A DNA stretch of 24,689 nucleotides from contig DDNC01000016.1 in NCBI GenBank assembly GCA_002340985.1, positions 24,131-48,819 of the forward strand. The letters run 5' to 3'. Below the pieces are notes generated by a model. It saw only the letters and a list, made by a program, of their open reading frames with translations, was not told where the DNA came from and searched no databases. A program made the translations under genes and the position numbers. Below are positions 7,915 to 15,931 of the stretch, piece by piece; positions within the stretch are counted from its first letter, which is position 1; each line of letters opens with the position of its first letter. This stretch comes from Firmicutes bacterium UBA2530 (lineage in GTDB: Bacteria; Bacillota; Clostridia; Tissierellales; Sedimentibacteraceae).

Positions 7915-8646
7915 ATGTCTATAAAATTGACAAACAGGACACTATCGTCCAAGGTAAAAGAGGCTATTTTTGATATGATTAAAAATTCTGAATTCATGTC
8001 TAAATTGCCCTCCGAGCAGGAACTGGCTTCACTTTTAGGTGTAAGCCGCAATACGGTGCGCGAAGCAATCAAGACACTTGAAAATGAGGGACTTGTAATT
8101 TCACGCCACGGAATAGGAACATTTGTAACACTTTACAAAAGCACACAAAACATACGCTACAACATCGCAGCGCTGGACAGCACCACAAAAATAATCGCAG
8201 AACATGGATATGTCCCTGGAACAAAAAGCATACATATGGACACACGCATGGCTTCATTGGATATTTCACAAAAATTGGGAAGTGACGAGCCTGTTGAGGT
8301 TCTGTATATAGAGCGCGTCAGGACAGCTGATAATACCAGCATTGTCTATGTGGAAGACTATATCAGACATACGGATGAAATGCTGAATGATTTTTCAAAC
8401 AACAACTATGCATCGCTGTTTAATTTCGTGAATAATTATGTGCCGGTTTCTTTCTCAAACTGCTCCATTCACGCTGTTCTCAGCAATGAAAAGCTCATGG
8501 ATAAACTTTCTCTGACTGAGCCTAAGGCGCTTTTGCTCCTGCAGCAAATACATTATTCTGCAAAAGGTATTCCCGTATTCTATTCCGACAGTTACTTCAT
8601 AACGGACAAGCTTGAGTTTAATCTTATCAGGCGGTATACAAAGTAA
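7915..8646 (+). CDS. GntR-family transcriptional regulator with UTRA effector domain (HutC type)
   Basis: Ligand-responsive DNA-binding protein, 243 residues. The N-terminal winged helix-turn-helix spans about residues 5-72, with the diagnostic LPSEQELASLLGVSRNTVREAIKTLENEGLV run (recognition helix around SRNTVREAI) and the wing SRHGIGTFV. The UTRA domain occupies about residues 90-240, with PVEVLYIERVRTADN and the C-terminal GIPVFYSDSYF segments usual in HutC-type effector domains. UTRA domains commonly bind small sugars, sugar phosphates, urocanate or similar molecules. The gene lies between two oppositely oriented catabolic operons whose promoters share one motif, so it most likely represses both and is relieved by a pathway intermediate, perhaps a pentose phosphate or nucleoside (inferred). 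Start at 7915 is supported by GAGGGG 7 bases upstream. Confidence 0.92.
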   Translation: MSIKLTNRTLSSKVKEAIFDMIKNSEFMSKLPSEQELASLLGVSRNTVREAIKTLENEGLVISRHGIGTFVTLYKSTQNIRYNIAALDSTTKIIAEHGYVPGTKSIHMDTRMASLDISQKLGSDEPVEVLYIERVRTADNTSIVYVEDYIRHTDEMLNDFSNNNYASLFNFVNNYVPVSFSNCSIHAVLSNEKLMDKLSLTEPKALLLLQQIHYSAKGIPVFYSDSYFITDKLEFNLIRRYTK

Positions 8647-8660
8647 TTTTATATTTGTAA

Positions 8661-8689
8661 TTGACATTCGTGATTTATTTTGCTATTTT
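8661..8689 (+). promoter_or_regulatory. Promoter of the sugar isomerase/amidohydrolase operon
   Basis: TTGACA (8661-8666), a 17-base spacer, then TATTTT (8684-8689). Start of transcription is expected near 8696, inside the operator motif that begins at 8691. It lies 15 bases after the gntR stop codon, with no terminator hairpin between, so some read-through from gntR is possible. Confidence 0.7.
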
Positions 8690-8690
8690 T

Positions 8691-8705
8691 AGAGGTAGGA
8701 CGTCC
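8691..8705 (+). promoter_or_regulatory. Candidate GntR operator, copy 2 (AGAGGTAGGACGTCC)
   Basis: Differs at one position from the copy at 7738-7752 and contains the same GGACGTCC palindrome (8698-8705). It begins two bases after the -10 box, so a bound protein would cover the transcription start. This shared site is the main evidence that both operons flanking gntR belong to one regulon. Confidence 0.65.
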
Positions 8706-8738
8706 ACCGTGTGATTAAAATTAGAAAAGAGGGATTTC

Positions 8739-9920
8739 ATGAAATATTTCTATTTACAAAGCATTTTGCATGACGGTTCAGAACTTAAGAAAAAAGCTTC
8801 AGATTTATTCGATTATGTTAAGCAAAAAACAGGTATTAATTTCGTTGATACATCATTGAATGATGGTAAAGACGAAAACGTTTCTCTTGTATATGTAGCT
8901 TCAGGCGGAACAGCTGGATTATTCAAAGAAGCCCTGCCTCATTTGAAAGAACCTGTAATCATCATTACAAGCGGCAGTGACAACTCTTTGTCAGCTTCAA
9001 TGGAAATGATGACGCACCTTGCCAATGAGGGTAAAAAAGGACGTCTGCTTCACGGAACAAAGGAAGAAGTATCCGACAAGTTAGAGCAGATTGCATGTGC
9101 GTCCAAAGCTGTTAAAGAATTAAAAGGACTTCGCCTTGCTTTAGTGGGCAGACCTTCAGATTGGCTTATATCTACTGCCGTAAATTATGAAGCTCTAAAA
9201 GAAAAAACAGGAATTGAAGTTATTGAAATAAGTATTGAAGAGCTGATTAGCGAAATTGAAAAGAAATCATATCCTGATAATGAAAGCTGCAGAGCTTTGT
9301 TTGAGAAAGATTTCGATAAAAATGAAATTGAAAATTCACTTGCAATATATGGTGCTTTTTCACGACTGGTAGAGAAATACAACCTTGACGGTTTCAGCGC
9401 AAGATGCTTTGACCTGCTTACAGCCGTTAAAAACAGCGGATGTCTTGGAATGGCTCTATTGAATCAAGAAGGAATCTACAGCGGATGCGAAGCAGACCTC
9501 CCTTCTCTTATTTCCATGGCCATACTTGGTAAAATCTCAGGAAAGCCTGTATTTCAATGCAATCCTTCACGTGTACGAGACAGAGAAATTGTTTTTGCAC
9601 ACTGCACCGTTCCTTTGAACATGCCTGCAACATATACTTTAGACACACATTTCGAATCAAATATCGGAGTTGCCGTTGCAGGTGACATACCACAGGGACC
9701 TGCAACTGTATTTAAAGCATCAGGTGACCTTGAGCGCAGATTTATATCAGGTGCTTATATTGAAGAGGCTCTTCATGAAAAAGACCAGTGCCGTACTCAA
9801 ATCCGTGTAAGCTGCAAGGAAGATTCGGATAAATTCTTTAATACTCCTGTAGGAAACCATTACCTTGTATGTATGGGAGACTATTCGGAGCATCTGAAAG
9901 AGTTCTTTAATTTACTATAA
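8739..9920 (+). CDS. L-fucose isomerase-like protein (sugar isomerase superfamily)
   Basis: Resembles the L-fucose/L-arabinose isomerase-related family that includes many uncharacterised proteins; 393 residues, shorter than true FucI (about 590) and without its extra N-terminal region. Two Rossmann-like lobes are suggested by VSLVYVASGGTAG (about 48-60) and LRLALVGRPSDW (about 131-142). The C-terminal catalytic part shows LDGFSARCFDLL, GCEADLPSL (Glu251 and Asp253, probable metal ligands), FAHCTVP (His288) and GNHYLVCMGDY (His374). It is the first gene of a GntR-regulated pair and lies 16 bases before the amidohydrolase. An aldose-ketose isomerisation, possibly of a free pentose or deoxypentose, is inferred; the actual substrate is unknown. 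Start at 8739 is supported by GAGGGA 7 bases upstream. Confidence 0.8.
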   Translation: MKYFYLQSILHDGSELKKKASDLFDYVKQKTGINFVDTSLNDGKDENVSLVYVASGGTAGLFKEALPHLKEPVIIITSGSDNSLSASMEMMTHLANEGKKGRLLHGTKEEVSDKLEQIACASKAVKELKGLRLALVGRPSDWLISTAVNYEALKEKTGIEVIEISIEELISEIEKKSYPDNESCRALFEKDFDKNEIENSLAIYGAFSRLVEKYNLDGFSARCFDLLTAVKNSGCLGMALLNQEGIYSGCEADLPSLISMAILGKISGKPVFQCNPSRVRDREIVFAHCTVPLNMPATYTLDTHFESNIGVAVAGDIPQGPATVFKASGDLERRFISGAYIEEALHEKDQCRTQIRVSCKEDSDKFFNTPVGNHYLVCMGDYSEHLKEFFNLL

Positions 9921-9936
9921 TTATTAAGAGGTAACT

Positions 9937-11361
9937 ATGCTTTTAAAAAACGGCAAGGCTCTGCAAATCAACGAGGACGGAATAGTATTCAACCATATTG
10001 ATATCCGTATTGACGGTCAAATAATACATGAAACCGGAAGCATGCTTATTCCACATAAAAATGAGGAATACATAGATTTATGCGGTGATATTGTGCTGCC
10101 CGGAATGGTCAACAGCCATTATCACTCTTATACAAACATCATCCGCGGAACTTCCTGGGGCGAACCTCTGGAAATATGGTCATCTGACACTGTAAATCTT
10201 GGGGGTGTTTTAGGCGGTGAAGACATGGAACTATCGGTAGCACTCGGCATATGTGAAATGCTGAGGTCAGGAGTAACGGCCTGCGTTGATCACCTTCCTC
10301 ATTTGAAAACAGCACATAATGCAGCTGAGGTATACAGTAAATCAGGCTTCAGGGCAGGACTTGCACCAATGCTTCACAACATTCGGGATTGTGATTTTCT
10401 GCATGGAATGAAAAATGAGTCTTCCGGACAGGAAACTAAGAAGTATTTTCCTTCAATTGAAGAATATTTGAGTTTTTATGATGACTTCATCAGACATTTT
10501 CACAGCCCCGAGGGCACTCTTAAGGTTATCATAGGTATAAATTCGCCGCAAAGAGCAGATGCTGAGCTGCTTGAGGCATCTTCATACATGTCTGATAAAT
10601 ACGGACTGTCTGTACACTGCCACCTTCTTGAAACCAGGTGGCAGCAGATGTCTTCTGACAATAATTCTATCATAGGGAAATTGGATTCATTTGGATTGCT
10701 GAAAACCAACACCTCACTGGCTCACTGCATATGGCTGAATGAGAGAGAGATGGATATTGTAGCCCAAAGAAGGTCTATGGTTGTTTCAAATCCGGCAAGC
10801 AATTTATTTTTAGGCAGCGGTATTTTTCCTGCACACGAATATCTAAAACGTGACATACCTATTGCCTTAGGTTCTGATGGCTCCAACTGCGGAACAAACC
10901 ATAATATGCTGGAAATTCTGAGATTGTTTCTGCTCATGCAAAGAAACAATCAAAATGACTACCGCCTGTGGATTGATTCAATGACCGCATATGCCATGGT
11001 AACAAAGAACGGAAGTAATGTACTCAATTTTCCTGTTCCATCAGGTTTTATTGAAACAGGATATGCGGCAGATTTAGCTATAGCAGATAAAAACAGTGTA
11101 TTAGGCATAACAGATTTATCCTTGATGAACGAGCTTATATTTCACACCCCTGCTGTAAAAATGAAGCATGTGCTGGTAAATGGTAGGTTTTTGATGAAAG
11201 ATTCTAAAATAACTGCCATAGATGAGGATGCACTCAGAAATGAGCTTTCAGAAAGAAAGTCCTATCTGGCAAAATCCATAAACAAAGCATTAGTCAAGGC
11301 CTCTTCAGAAAAACAAGTTTATCGCCCCGCATATGAAATATTATTTCAAAAAAGTGAATGA
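9937..11361 (+). CDS. Metal-dependent amidohydrolase (MtaD/SsnA/chlorohydrolase-type deaminase family)
   Basis: A TIM-barrel hydrolase of the COG0402 type, 474 residues, the family's usual length. Metal and catalytic residues are visible: His61 and His63 in NSHYHSY, His229 and Glu232 in VHCHLLET, His263 in SLAHCIWL, and Asp314 in LGSDGSN. The SNPASNLFLGSG segment also matches the family. Members deaminate nucleosides such as methylthioadenosine, S-adenosylhomocysteine and 5'-deoxyadenosine, or free bases such as guanine and cytosine. The neighbourhood of phosphorylases and a pentose-phosphate pathway favours a nucleoside or base deaminase (inferred), but hydrolysis of another amide or halide cannot be excluded. 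AAGAGGTAAC precedes the ATG. Its TGA stop lies inside the stem of the following terminator. Confidence 0.82.
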   Translation: MLLKNGKALQINEDGIVFNHIDIRIDGQIIHETGSMLIPHKNEEYIDLCGDIVLPGMVNSHYHSYTNIIRGTSWGEPLEIWSSDTVNLGGVLGGEDMELSVALGICEMLRSGVTACVDHLPHLKTAHNAAEVYSKSGFRAGLAPMLHNIRDCDFLHGMKNESSGQETKKYFPSIEEYLSFYDDFIRHFHSPEGTLKVIIGINSPQRADAELLEASSYMSDKYGLSVHCHLLETRWQQMSSDNNSIIGKLDSFGLLKTNTSLAHCIWLNEREMDIVAQRRSMVVSNPASNLFLGSGIFPAHEYLKRDIPIALGSDGSNCGTNHNMLEILRLFLLMQRNNQNDYRLWIDSMTAYAMVTKNGSNVLNFPVPSGFIETGYAADLAIADKNSVLGITDLSLMNELIFHTPAVKMKHVLVNGRFLMKDSKITAIDEDALRNELSERKSYLAKSINKALVKASSEKQVYRPAYEILFQKSE

Positions 11362-11384
11362 CCTTTTACGCCATTCACTTTTTT
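11348..11384. terminator. Bidirectional terminator between the amidohydrolase gene and thrS
   Basis: A 13-bp perfect inverted repeat: AAAAAAGTGAATG (11348-11360) and CATTCACTTTTTT (11372-11384), with an 11-base loop. It gives a GC-containing stem core with a U tract on either strand. The convergent genes end at 11361 and 11390, so it serves both. Confidence 0.85.
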
Positions 11385-11389
11385 ATTAT

Positions 11390-13315
11390 TTATACTGTTT
11401 GATTTGAGTCGTTTTCTCTGTTTTTAATTTTATCCAGAATAACTCCGCATATTTCTCCGATACTCATGCTTCCTATATCGCCTTTTTGCCTTTCTCTTAC
11501 AGATACAGTGTTGCTTTCAGCTTCCTTTTCTCCCACTACAAACATATACGGTACCTTCTGAAGCTGAGCTTCTCTGATTTTATATCCTATCTTTTCAGCT
11601 CTTGTATCTACTTCAACCTTTATGTTCAAGTCACTGAGTTCTTTTCTTACTTTTTCAGCATAATCACTGAATTTATCAGATATAGGAAGTATCTTAACCT
11701 GAACCGGTGCCAGCCATGTAGGGAATGCTCCCGCATATTGCTCAATAAGTATTCCGAAGAATCTTTCAATACTTCCGAAAGCAGTTCTGTGAATCATGAT
11801 AGGTCTGTGCTTCGCTCCGTCCGCTCCCACATACTCCATTTCAAAACGCTGTGGCAGCTGGTAATCTAACTGTATTGTTCCGCACTGCCATGTTCTTCCT
11901 ATACAGTCTGTAAGGTGGAAGTCAATCTTTGGTCCGTAGAAAGCTCCGTCTCCTTCATTTATTACATAATTCAGTTCAAGCTCATCTAATGCAGCCTTCA
12001 GTGAAGCTTCCGCCAAATCCCAGTCCTTTATTTCTCCAAGGAACTTCTCCGGTCTTGTGGAAAGCTCAAGCTTATATGAGAAGCCGAATCTTTTGTAAAT
12101 TTCATCTATGAGCTGTATAACGCCCTTAATCTCATCCTTTATTTGCTCAGGCAGAATAAAGAGATGTGCATCATCCTGAGTGAATGCTCTTACACGCATT
12201 AATCCGTGAAGTGCTCCCGATAACTCATGTCTGTGAACCCTTCCTGCTTCCGCAACTCTCATTGGGAAATCTTTGTATGAATGCATTGCATTTTTATATA
12301 CAAGTATTCCTCCTGGGCAGTTCATTGGCTTGATGGCGAAGTCCTGCTCGTCTATTACTGTTGTATACATATTTTCTCTGTAGTTGTACCAGTGTCCTGA
12401 CACTTCCCATAAATGCCTGTTAAGCATGAGCGGAGTTTCTATTTCAACATAGCCCGCCTTTTTATGCATTTCTCTCCAGTACTTCATCAGCTCGTTTTTA
12501 ACTTCCACTCCTTTTGGAAGGAAGAACGGGAATCCCGGGCCCTCTTCGGACATGAAAAATAAGTCAAGCTCTCTTCCAAGCTTTCTGTGGTCACGCTTCT
12601 TGGCTTCTTCAAGCATAGTTACATAGTCTTCAAGATCCTTTGCCTTTTCAAAAGTAATTCCATAAATTCTCTGGAGCATTTTGTTATTTTCGCTTCCTCT
12701 CCAGTATGCACCGGCAACACTTAACAGCTTAATTGCTTTCGGTTTTTTAGTTGATTCAAGGTGTGGTCCCGCACACAAATCAACGAAATCACCCTGCTTG
12801 TAGAATGATATGACCGCATCCTCCGGCAAATCATTTATAAGCTCAGTCTTATATGTTTCGTTTCTTTCCTCTGTGAATTTCAGAGCCTCTGCCCTTGGAA
12901 GCTCAAATTTCTCAAGCTCAAGGCCTTCCTTCACAATTTTTTTCATTTCTGCTTCGATTTTCTCCAAATCTTCCTGAGTCAATCTGTAATCCAAATCAAT
13001 ATCATAGTAGAATCCGTTGTCTATAGCCGGTCCTATTGCCAGCTTTGCATCCGGCCACATCCTCTTAATGGCGTGAGCCAGAATATGAGATGAAGTATGC
13101 CAGAAAATATGCTTTCCTTCCTTGTCATCAAACTTTACAAACTTAATTGTACCATCCTGATCTATCTCTTCCTTCAGGCCTATTGTTCTGCCGTTGTAAA
13201 CAGCTCCCACAACACTTCTTGCCAATCCTTCGCTTATGCTTTTGGCAACGTCATAAGCTGATACTGTTCCTTCATATTCTCTGACACTTCCGTCAGGTAA
13301 AGTTAATTTTATCAT
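11390..13315 (-). CDS. thrS: Threonyl-tRNA synthetase
   Basis: Charges tRNA-Thr with threonine. The roughly 641 residues are full length for the bacterial enzyme. Domains in order: N-terminal TGS domain (IKLTLPDGSVREYEG), the editing/SAD domain with HTSSHILAHA and later DLCAGPHL (metal-binding His and Cys motifs), the class II catalytic core with MNCPGG (zinc Cys), RVAEAGRVHRHELSGALHGLMR (motif 2) and the motif 3 segment MIHRTAFGSIERF, and the C-terminal anticodon-binding domain with VKILPISDK. A reading from 13327 adds four residues, but that ATG overlaps the Shine-Dalgarno; GGAGG lies 5 bases before the ATG at 13315, which gives the usual MIK start. It is the only gene on its transcript and is controlled by the T-box leader upstream. 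Confidence 0.97.
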   Translation of the reverse strand: MIKLTLPDGSVREYEGTVSAYDVAKSISEGLARSVVGAVYNGRTIGLKEEIDQDGTIKFVKFDDKEGKHIFWHTSSHILAHAIKRMWPDAKLAIGPAIDNGFYYDIDLDYRLTQEDLEKIEAEMKKIVKEGLELEKFELPRAEALKFTEERNETYKTELINDLPEDAVISFYKQGDFVDLCAGPHLESTKKPKAIKLLSVAGAYWRGSENNKMLQRIYGITFEKAKDLEDYVTMLEEAKKRDHRKLGRELDLFFMSEEGPGFPFFLPKGVEVKNELMKYWREMHKKAGYVEIETPLMLNRHLWEVSGHWYNYRENMYTTVIDEQDFAIKPMNCPGGILVYKNAMHSYKDFPMRVAEAGRVHRHELSGALHGLMRVRAFTQDDAHLFILPEQIKDEIKGVIQLIDEIYKRFGFSYKLELSTRPEKFLGEIKDWDLAEASLKAALDELELNYVINEGDGAFYGPKIDFHLTDCIGRTWQCGTIQLDYQLPQRFEMEYVGADGAKHRPIMIHRTAFGSIERFFGILIEQYAGAFPTWLAPVQVKILPISDKFSDYAEKVRKELSDLNIKVEVDTRAEKIGYKIREAQLQKVPYMFVVGEKEAESNTVSVRERQKGDIGSMSIGEICGVILDKIKNRENDSNQTV

Positions 13316-13339
13316 TTCCGCCTCCATTTATTTGTTATT

Positions 13340-13578
13340 AATAATTTTAAAAAAAATAAATCCCGTCGATAAACACAATGTGTTTAAGGACGAGATGCTC
13401 GTGGTTCCACCTTAGTTACTTCTCAATAGATTTAAGGCATCCATACCAAGACCTTACGACTATGCTTTCAGTCTTAACTCCGGATTAGTTTTCAAACAGT
13501 CCTGCAAAGGAAGCTTACACCTTATCTTCCCTCTCTTTATTGCGGCCTCTGTCTTACTCGATCCATCACAGTTCATTT
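13340..13578 (-). ncRNA. T-box leader riboswitch of thrS, ACU (Thr) specifier
   Basis: The leader runs on the minus strand from just after the promoter to the terminator before thrS. Stem I is visible: the 5' strand GGAT followed by CGAGTAAG (the AGTA loop, around 13560), an AGAGAGG/GGTGTAAG distal region, and the 3' strand ATCC preceded by GAAAACTA. The codon ACT at 13489-13487 directly before that ATCC is the specifier and reads threonine. The conserved T-box AAGGTGGAACCACG occupies 13413-13400. Next comes a terminator whose arms TCTCGTC..TAAACACA and TGTGTTTA..GACGGGA are followed by a run of U near 13350-13343. Uncharged tRNA-Thr is expected to stabilise the antiterminator and allow thrS transcription. 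The exact 5' end is inferred from the promoter. Confidence 0.92.
13343..13393 (-). terminator. T-box regulated terminator of thrS
   Basis: On the minus strand TCTCGTC-CT-TAAACACA pairs with TGTGTTTA-TC-GACGGGA across a 2x2 internal loop, followed by TTTATTTTTTTT. Its 5' arm overlaps the region just 3' of the T-box motif, as required for switching between antiterminator and terminator. Confidence 0.8.
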
Positions 13579-13583
13579 TTCAT

Positions 13584-13613
13584 ATTATATTACCTACAAT
13601 GAATTTTTGTCAA
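13584..13613 (-). promoter_or_regulatory. thrS promoter
   Basis: TTGACA (13613-13608), an 18-base spacer, then a perfect TATAAT (13589-13584) on the minus strand. Transcription would start near 13577, at the beginning of T-box stem I. The preceding kinase gene ends at 13629 on the same strand with no clear terminator between. Confidence 0.85.
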
Positions 13614-13628
13614 CACATTTTTCTCATA

Positions 13629-15089
13629 TTATGCAAATTTAAATGTGAATGCTGTTCCCTTACCCTGTTCGCTGAAAACAGACACCTCTATATTGTGTCT
13701 TAGTGCTATCTGTTTTGCAATAGTCAGCCCTAATCCTGTCCCCGATTTATTGCCGGACGGCGCAGCGCTGTAATATCTGTCAAATATATGGGGCAGCTCA
13801 TTTTCTGATATTCCTGTTCCCTCATCCTTTATTTCTACGGTTTTTCCGTCAAGGGAAACCTGAATTCTGCTATTTTCATAAGAAAACTTAATTGCATTGT
13901 CAATTATAATCATAAGCATTTGACGCAGCCGTCCATAATCACCTTTGACAAAGAAAATATCTCTATCGCTGATGTATTCAATTGTAATATTTTTATGCCT
14001 GGCAATATTCGAAGCACTTCTTATGGCATCCTTTAATATATCACAAAGATTAATTTCATACATTTCAATACTGAAATCTGTGTTTTGGAGTCTCGAAAGC
14101 TCTAACAAATCATTTACCAGCCTCTCAAGCCCTTTACTTTCATTCAGCATCTGCAGATGATATTCCTCTACTCGTTCTGGGTCACGCACGATTCCGTCAC
14201 ACAGAGCTTCAAGGGAACCCCGTATAACCGTCACGGGCGTCCTCAATTCATGAGAAATATTTGTTATAAAGTCCTGTCTTTGCTTTTGAAGTATTTCCCT
14301 TTCACGCCCTGCTTCTTCAAGCCTCTGACTCAATAAGTCTATGGTGGACGCCAGCTCGCCTATTTCATCGTCTCGTTTAACCCCTGTTTTAACCGCATAA
14401 TTTCCCTCGGCTAAAATCAATGCTGTTTTTTTCATGCTTTTTAACGGCTTTGCAAATGATGATGCAAGTGCTACCGACAGAGCAAATGATAATACAAGAG
14501 CAATAAAAATACTGATAAGAAGAATTTTATATCCTTTTTCAGCAGCCTTATCAATACCTTCTACAGGAGAATGTATGAGCAAAGCACCAATAATTTCGTT
14601 TCCTGATATTATTGGTGTTCCAACCGTTATTGCAGGTGTGTTCAGGAGCTTGCTGAATCCTTCACTGAATGTGGTTTCACCCTTAAATACATCCTTGACC
14701 ACAACATTTGCATCCTCCGGCAAATCCGTGTAGCTGTAATGCATGTTGGACATTGTACCCGTTGTAAGAAGATTCAGATTTTCATCCACGATCCATGCAT
14801 CATCCATGGCGATTGTATCTAAATTTCTCAGATAAGAGCCCAATCCTCCCTGCATATCCATCATTCCGCCCATTCTCCCGTGCATTCTTCCAAAATCCAG
14901 ATGCGAGCTTCCCGCTAACTGGGATATTGCTTCCGCTATATTCACCGCGCGGTTTTCCAGTTCTATTTTGTGCATGCTTATAACATTGTTTTTGAACAGG
15001 CTTATAAATATTATTCCTATTATAACGGAAAATATCAACAGCGCAGCTGAAAAGTATGCAGTAAGTCTTACGGCAATTTTATTATTCAT
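13629..15089 (-). CDS. Sensor histidine kinase of an OmpR-type two-component system
   Basis: Membrane-bound sensor kinase, about 486 residues. Order: membrane helix 1 (about 10-32), an extracytoplasmic sensor region (33-185), helix 2 (about 188-210), HAMP (about 211-263), HisKA with phospho-accepting His280 in ISHELRTPVTVIRG, then the HATPase domain with DNAIKFS (N box), DEGTGIS and GTGLGLTIAK (G boxes). The sensor region contains a striking Met/His/Gly patch, MHGRMGGMMDM at residues 69-79, suggestive of soft-metal or redox sensing (inference only). The start at 15089 (ATG, GAGG 9 bases upstream) overlaps the regulator gene by 8 bases; longer readings from 15149 lie within the regulator. Its likely target includes the divergent exported protein gene at 15932. 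Confidence 0.93.
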   Translation of the reverse strand: MNNKIAVRLTAYFSAALLIFSVIIGIIFISLFKNNVISMHKIELENRAVNIAEAISQLAGSSHLDFGRMHGRMGGMMDMQGGLGSYLRNLDTIAMDDAWIVDENLNLLTTGTMSNMHYSYTDLPEDANVVVKDVFKGETTFSEGFSKLLNTPAITVGTPIISGNEIIGALLIHSPVEGIDKAAEKGYKILLISIFIALVLSFALSVALASSFAKPLKSMKKTALILAEGNYAVKTGVKRDDEIGELASTIDLLSQRLEEAGREREILQKQRQDFITNISHELRTPVTVIRGSLEALCDGIVRDPERVEEYHLQMLNESKGLERLVNDLLELSRLQNTDFSIEMYEINLCDILKDAIRSASNIARHKNITIEYISDRDIFFVKGDYGRLRQMLMIIIDNAIKFSYENSRIQVSLDGKTVEIKDEGTGISENELPHIFDRYYSAAPSGNKSGTGLGLTIAKQIALRHNIEVSVFSEQGKGTAFTFKFA

Positions 15090-15768
15090 CTTTTTTAACC
15101 TCAAATTTATATCCAACACCCCATATGGTCTTGATTTCCCAATTCTCACATTCTCCCAGCTTCGATCGCAGTCTTTTTATGTGTGAATCAACAGTCCTGC
15201 TGTCTCCGTAGTAATCATACCCCCACAGGCTGTTCAATAAATTTTCTCTTGTGAAGACCTTATTTTTGTTTGAAACCAGCATCCATAAAATCTCTATTTC
15301 TTTTTTGGTCAGTAAAACACTTTTATTATTGATTGTTACAGAATAATCTTCCATGTTGATTTTCAGATTATCATATTCCAATATCTGACTGCTCTTTTTA
15401 TCTTCAGGCATTGATCGGCGCATTATTGCCCTCACCCTTGCCATAACTTCTCCTGGAGAAAACGGCTTCACAATATAGTCATCCGCTCCTATATCCAGCC
15501 CCATTATCCTTTCAAAATCTTCTCCTCTTGCAGTGATCATAATAATAGGAACATTTGATTGTCGCCGTATTTCGCGGCACACTTCAAATCCGTCCATCTG
15601 AGGCATCATAACATCAAGCAGCACAATATCCGGGGTAAATCTTTCAAACATTTCCTTTGCAGACTTACCGTCATATGCAATTTTGACTTCAAAGCCCTCG
15701 TTCCTGGCATACTCACCCAATATAGATGTAATCTGTCTGTTATCATCTGCAATTAATATTGTCGCCAT
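15082..15768 (-). CDS. OmpR/PhoB-family response regulator
   Basis: DNA-binding partner of the neighbouring kinase; 228 residues. Receiver domain (about 1-120) with the acidic pair Asp8/Asp9 in IADDN, phospho-accepting Asp52 in VLLDVMMPQMDG, the switch Thr in MITARGEDF and Lys101 in VKPFSPGE. The C-terminal winged-helix domain (about 130-225) shows LTKKEIEILWMLVSNKNKVFTRENLLNSLWG and SRTVDSHIKRLRSKL, the recognition helix of the OmpR family. GAGAGGTGG precedes the ATG at 15768. It is translated ahead of and coupled to the kinase. The -10 box TATAAT of its promoter is at 15794-15789, and the upstream TTTCGCCACA box may be its own binding site. Confidence 0.95.
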   Translation of the reverse strand: MATILIADDNRQITSILGEYARNEGFEVKIAYDGKSAKEMFERFTPDIVLLDVMMPQMDGFEVCREIRRQSNVPIIMITARGEDFERIMGLDIGADDYIVKPFSPGEVMARVRAIMRRSMPEDKKSSQILEYDNLKINMEDYSVTINNKSVLLTKKEIEILWMLVSNKNKVFTRENLLNSLWGYDYYGDSRTVDSHIKRLRSKLGECENWEIKTIWGVGYKFEVKKDE

Positions 15769-15788
15769 ATAACCACCTCTCTTTTTCT

Positions 15789-15821
15789 ATTATAACACAA
15801 TAAAATAAATATGTGGCGAAA
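15789..15821 (-). promoter_or_regulatory. Promoter of the two-component operon with TTTCGCCACA box
   Basis: On the minus strand the box TTTCGCCACA (15821-15812) is followed after 17 bases by TATAAT (15794-15789). The -35 position would read GCCACA, a poor match, so an activator bound at the box is plausible. The start of transcription would be near 15782, within a short leader. Confidence 0.5.
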
Positions 15822-15872
15822 GTGTGTTTTTAAGAAAGATATTTACACATAATTTTTGAATTAATGACATAG

Positions 15873-15902
15873 TTTCGCCACAATTATACTTTATATTATA
15901 AC
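15873..15902 (+). promoter_or_regulatory. Promoter region of the exported-protein gene with inverted TTTCGCCACA box
   Basis: The same 10-mer, TTTCGCCACA, lies at 15873-15882 facing the plus-strand gene. TATATT (15892-15897) and TATAAC (15897-15902) downstream are candidate -10 boxes. The two boxes form a 10-bp perfect inverted repeat with 51 bases between them. No good -35 is seen. Confidence 0.4.
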
Positions 15903-15931
15903 CATAGAAAATAAATATTTTGGAGGTAAAA

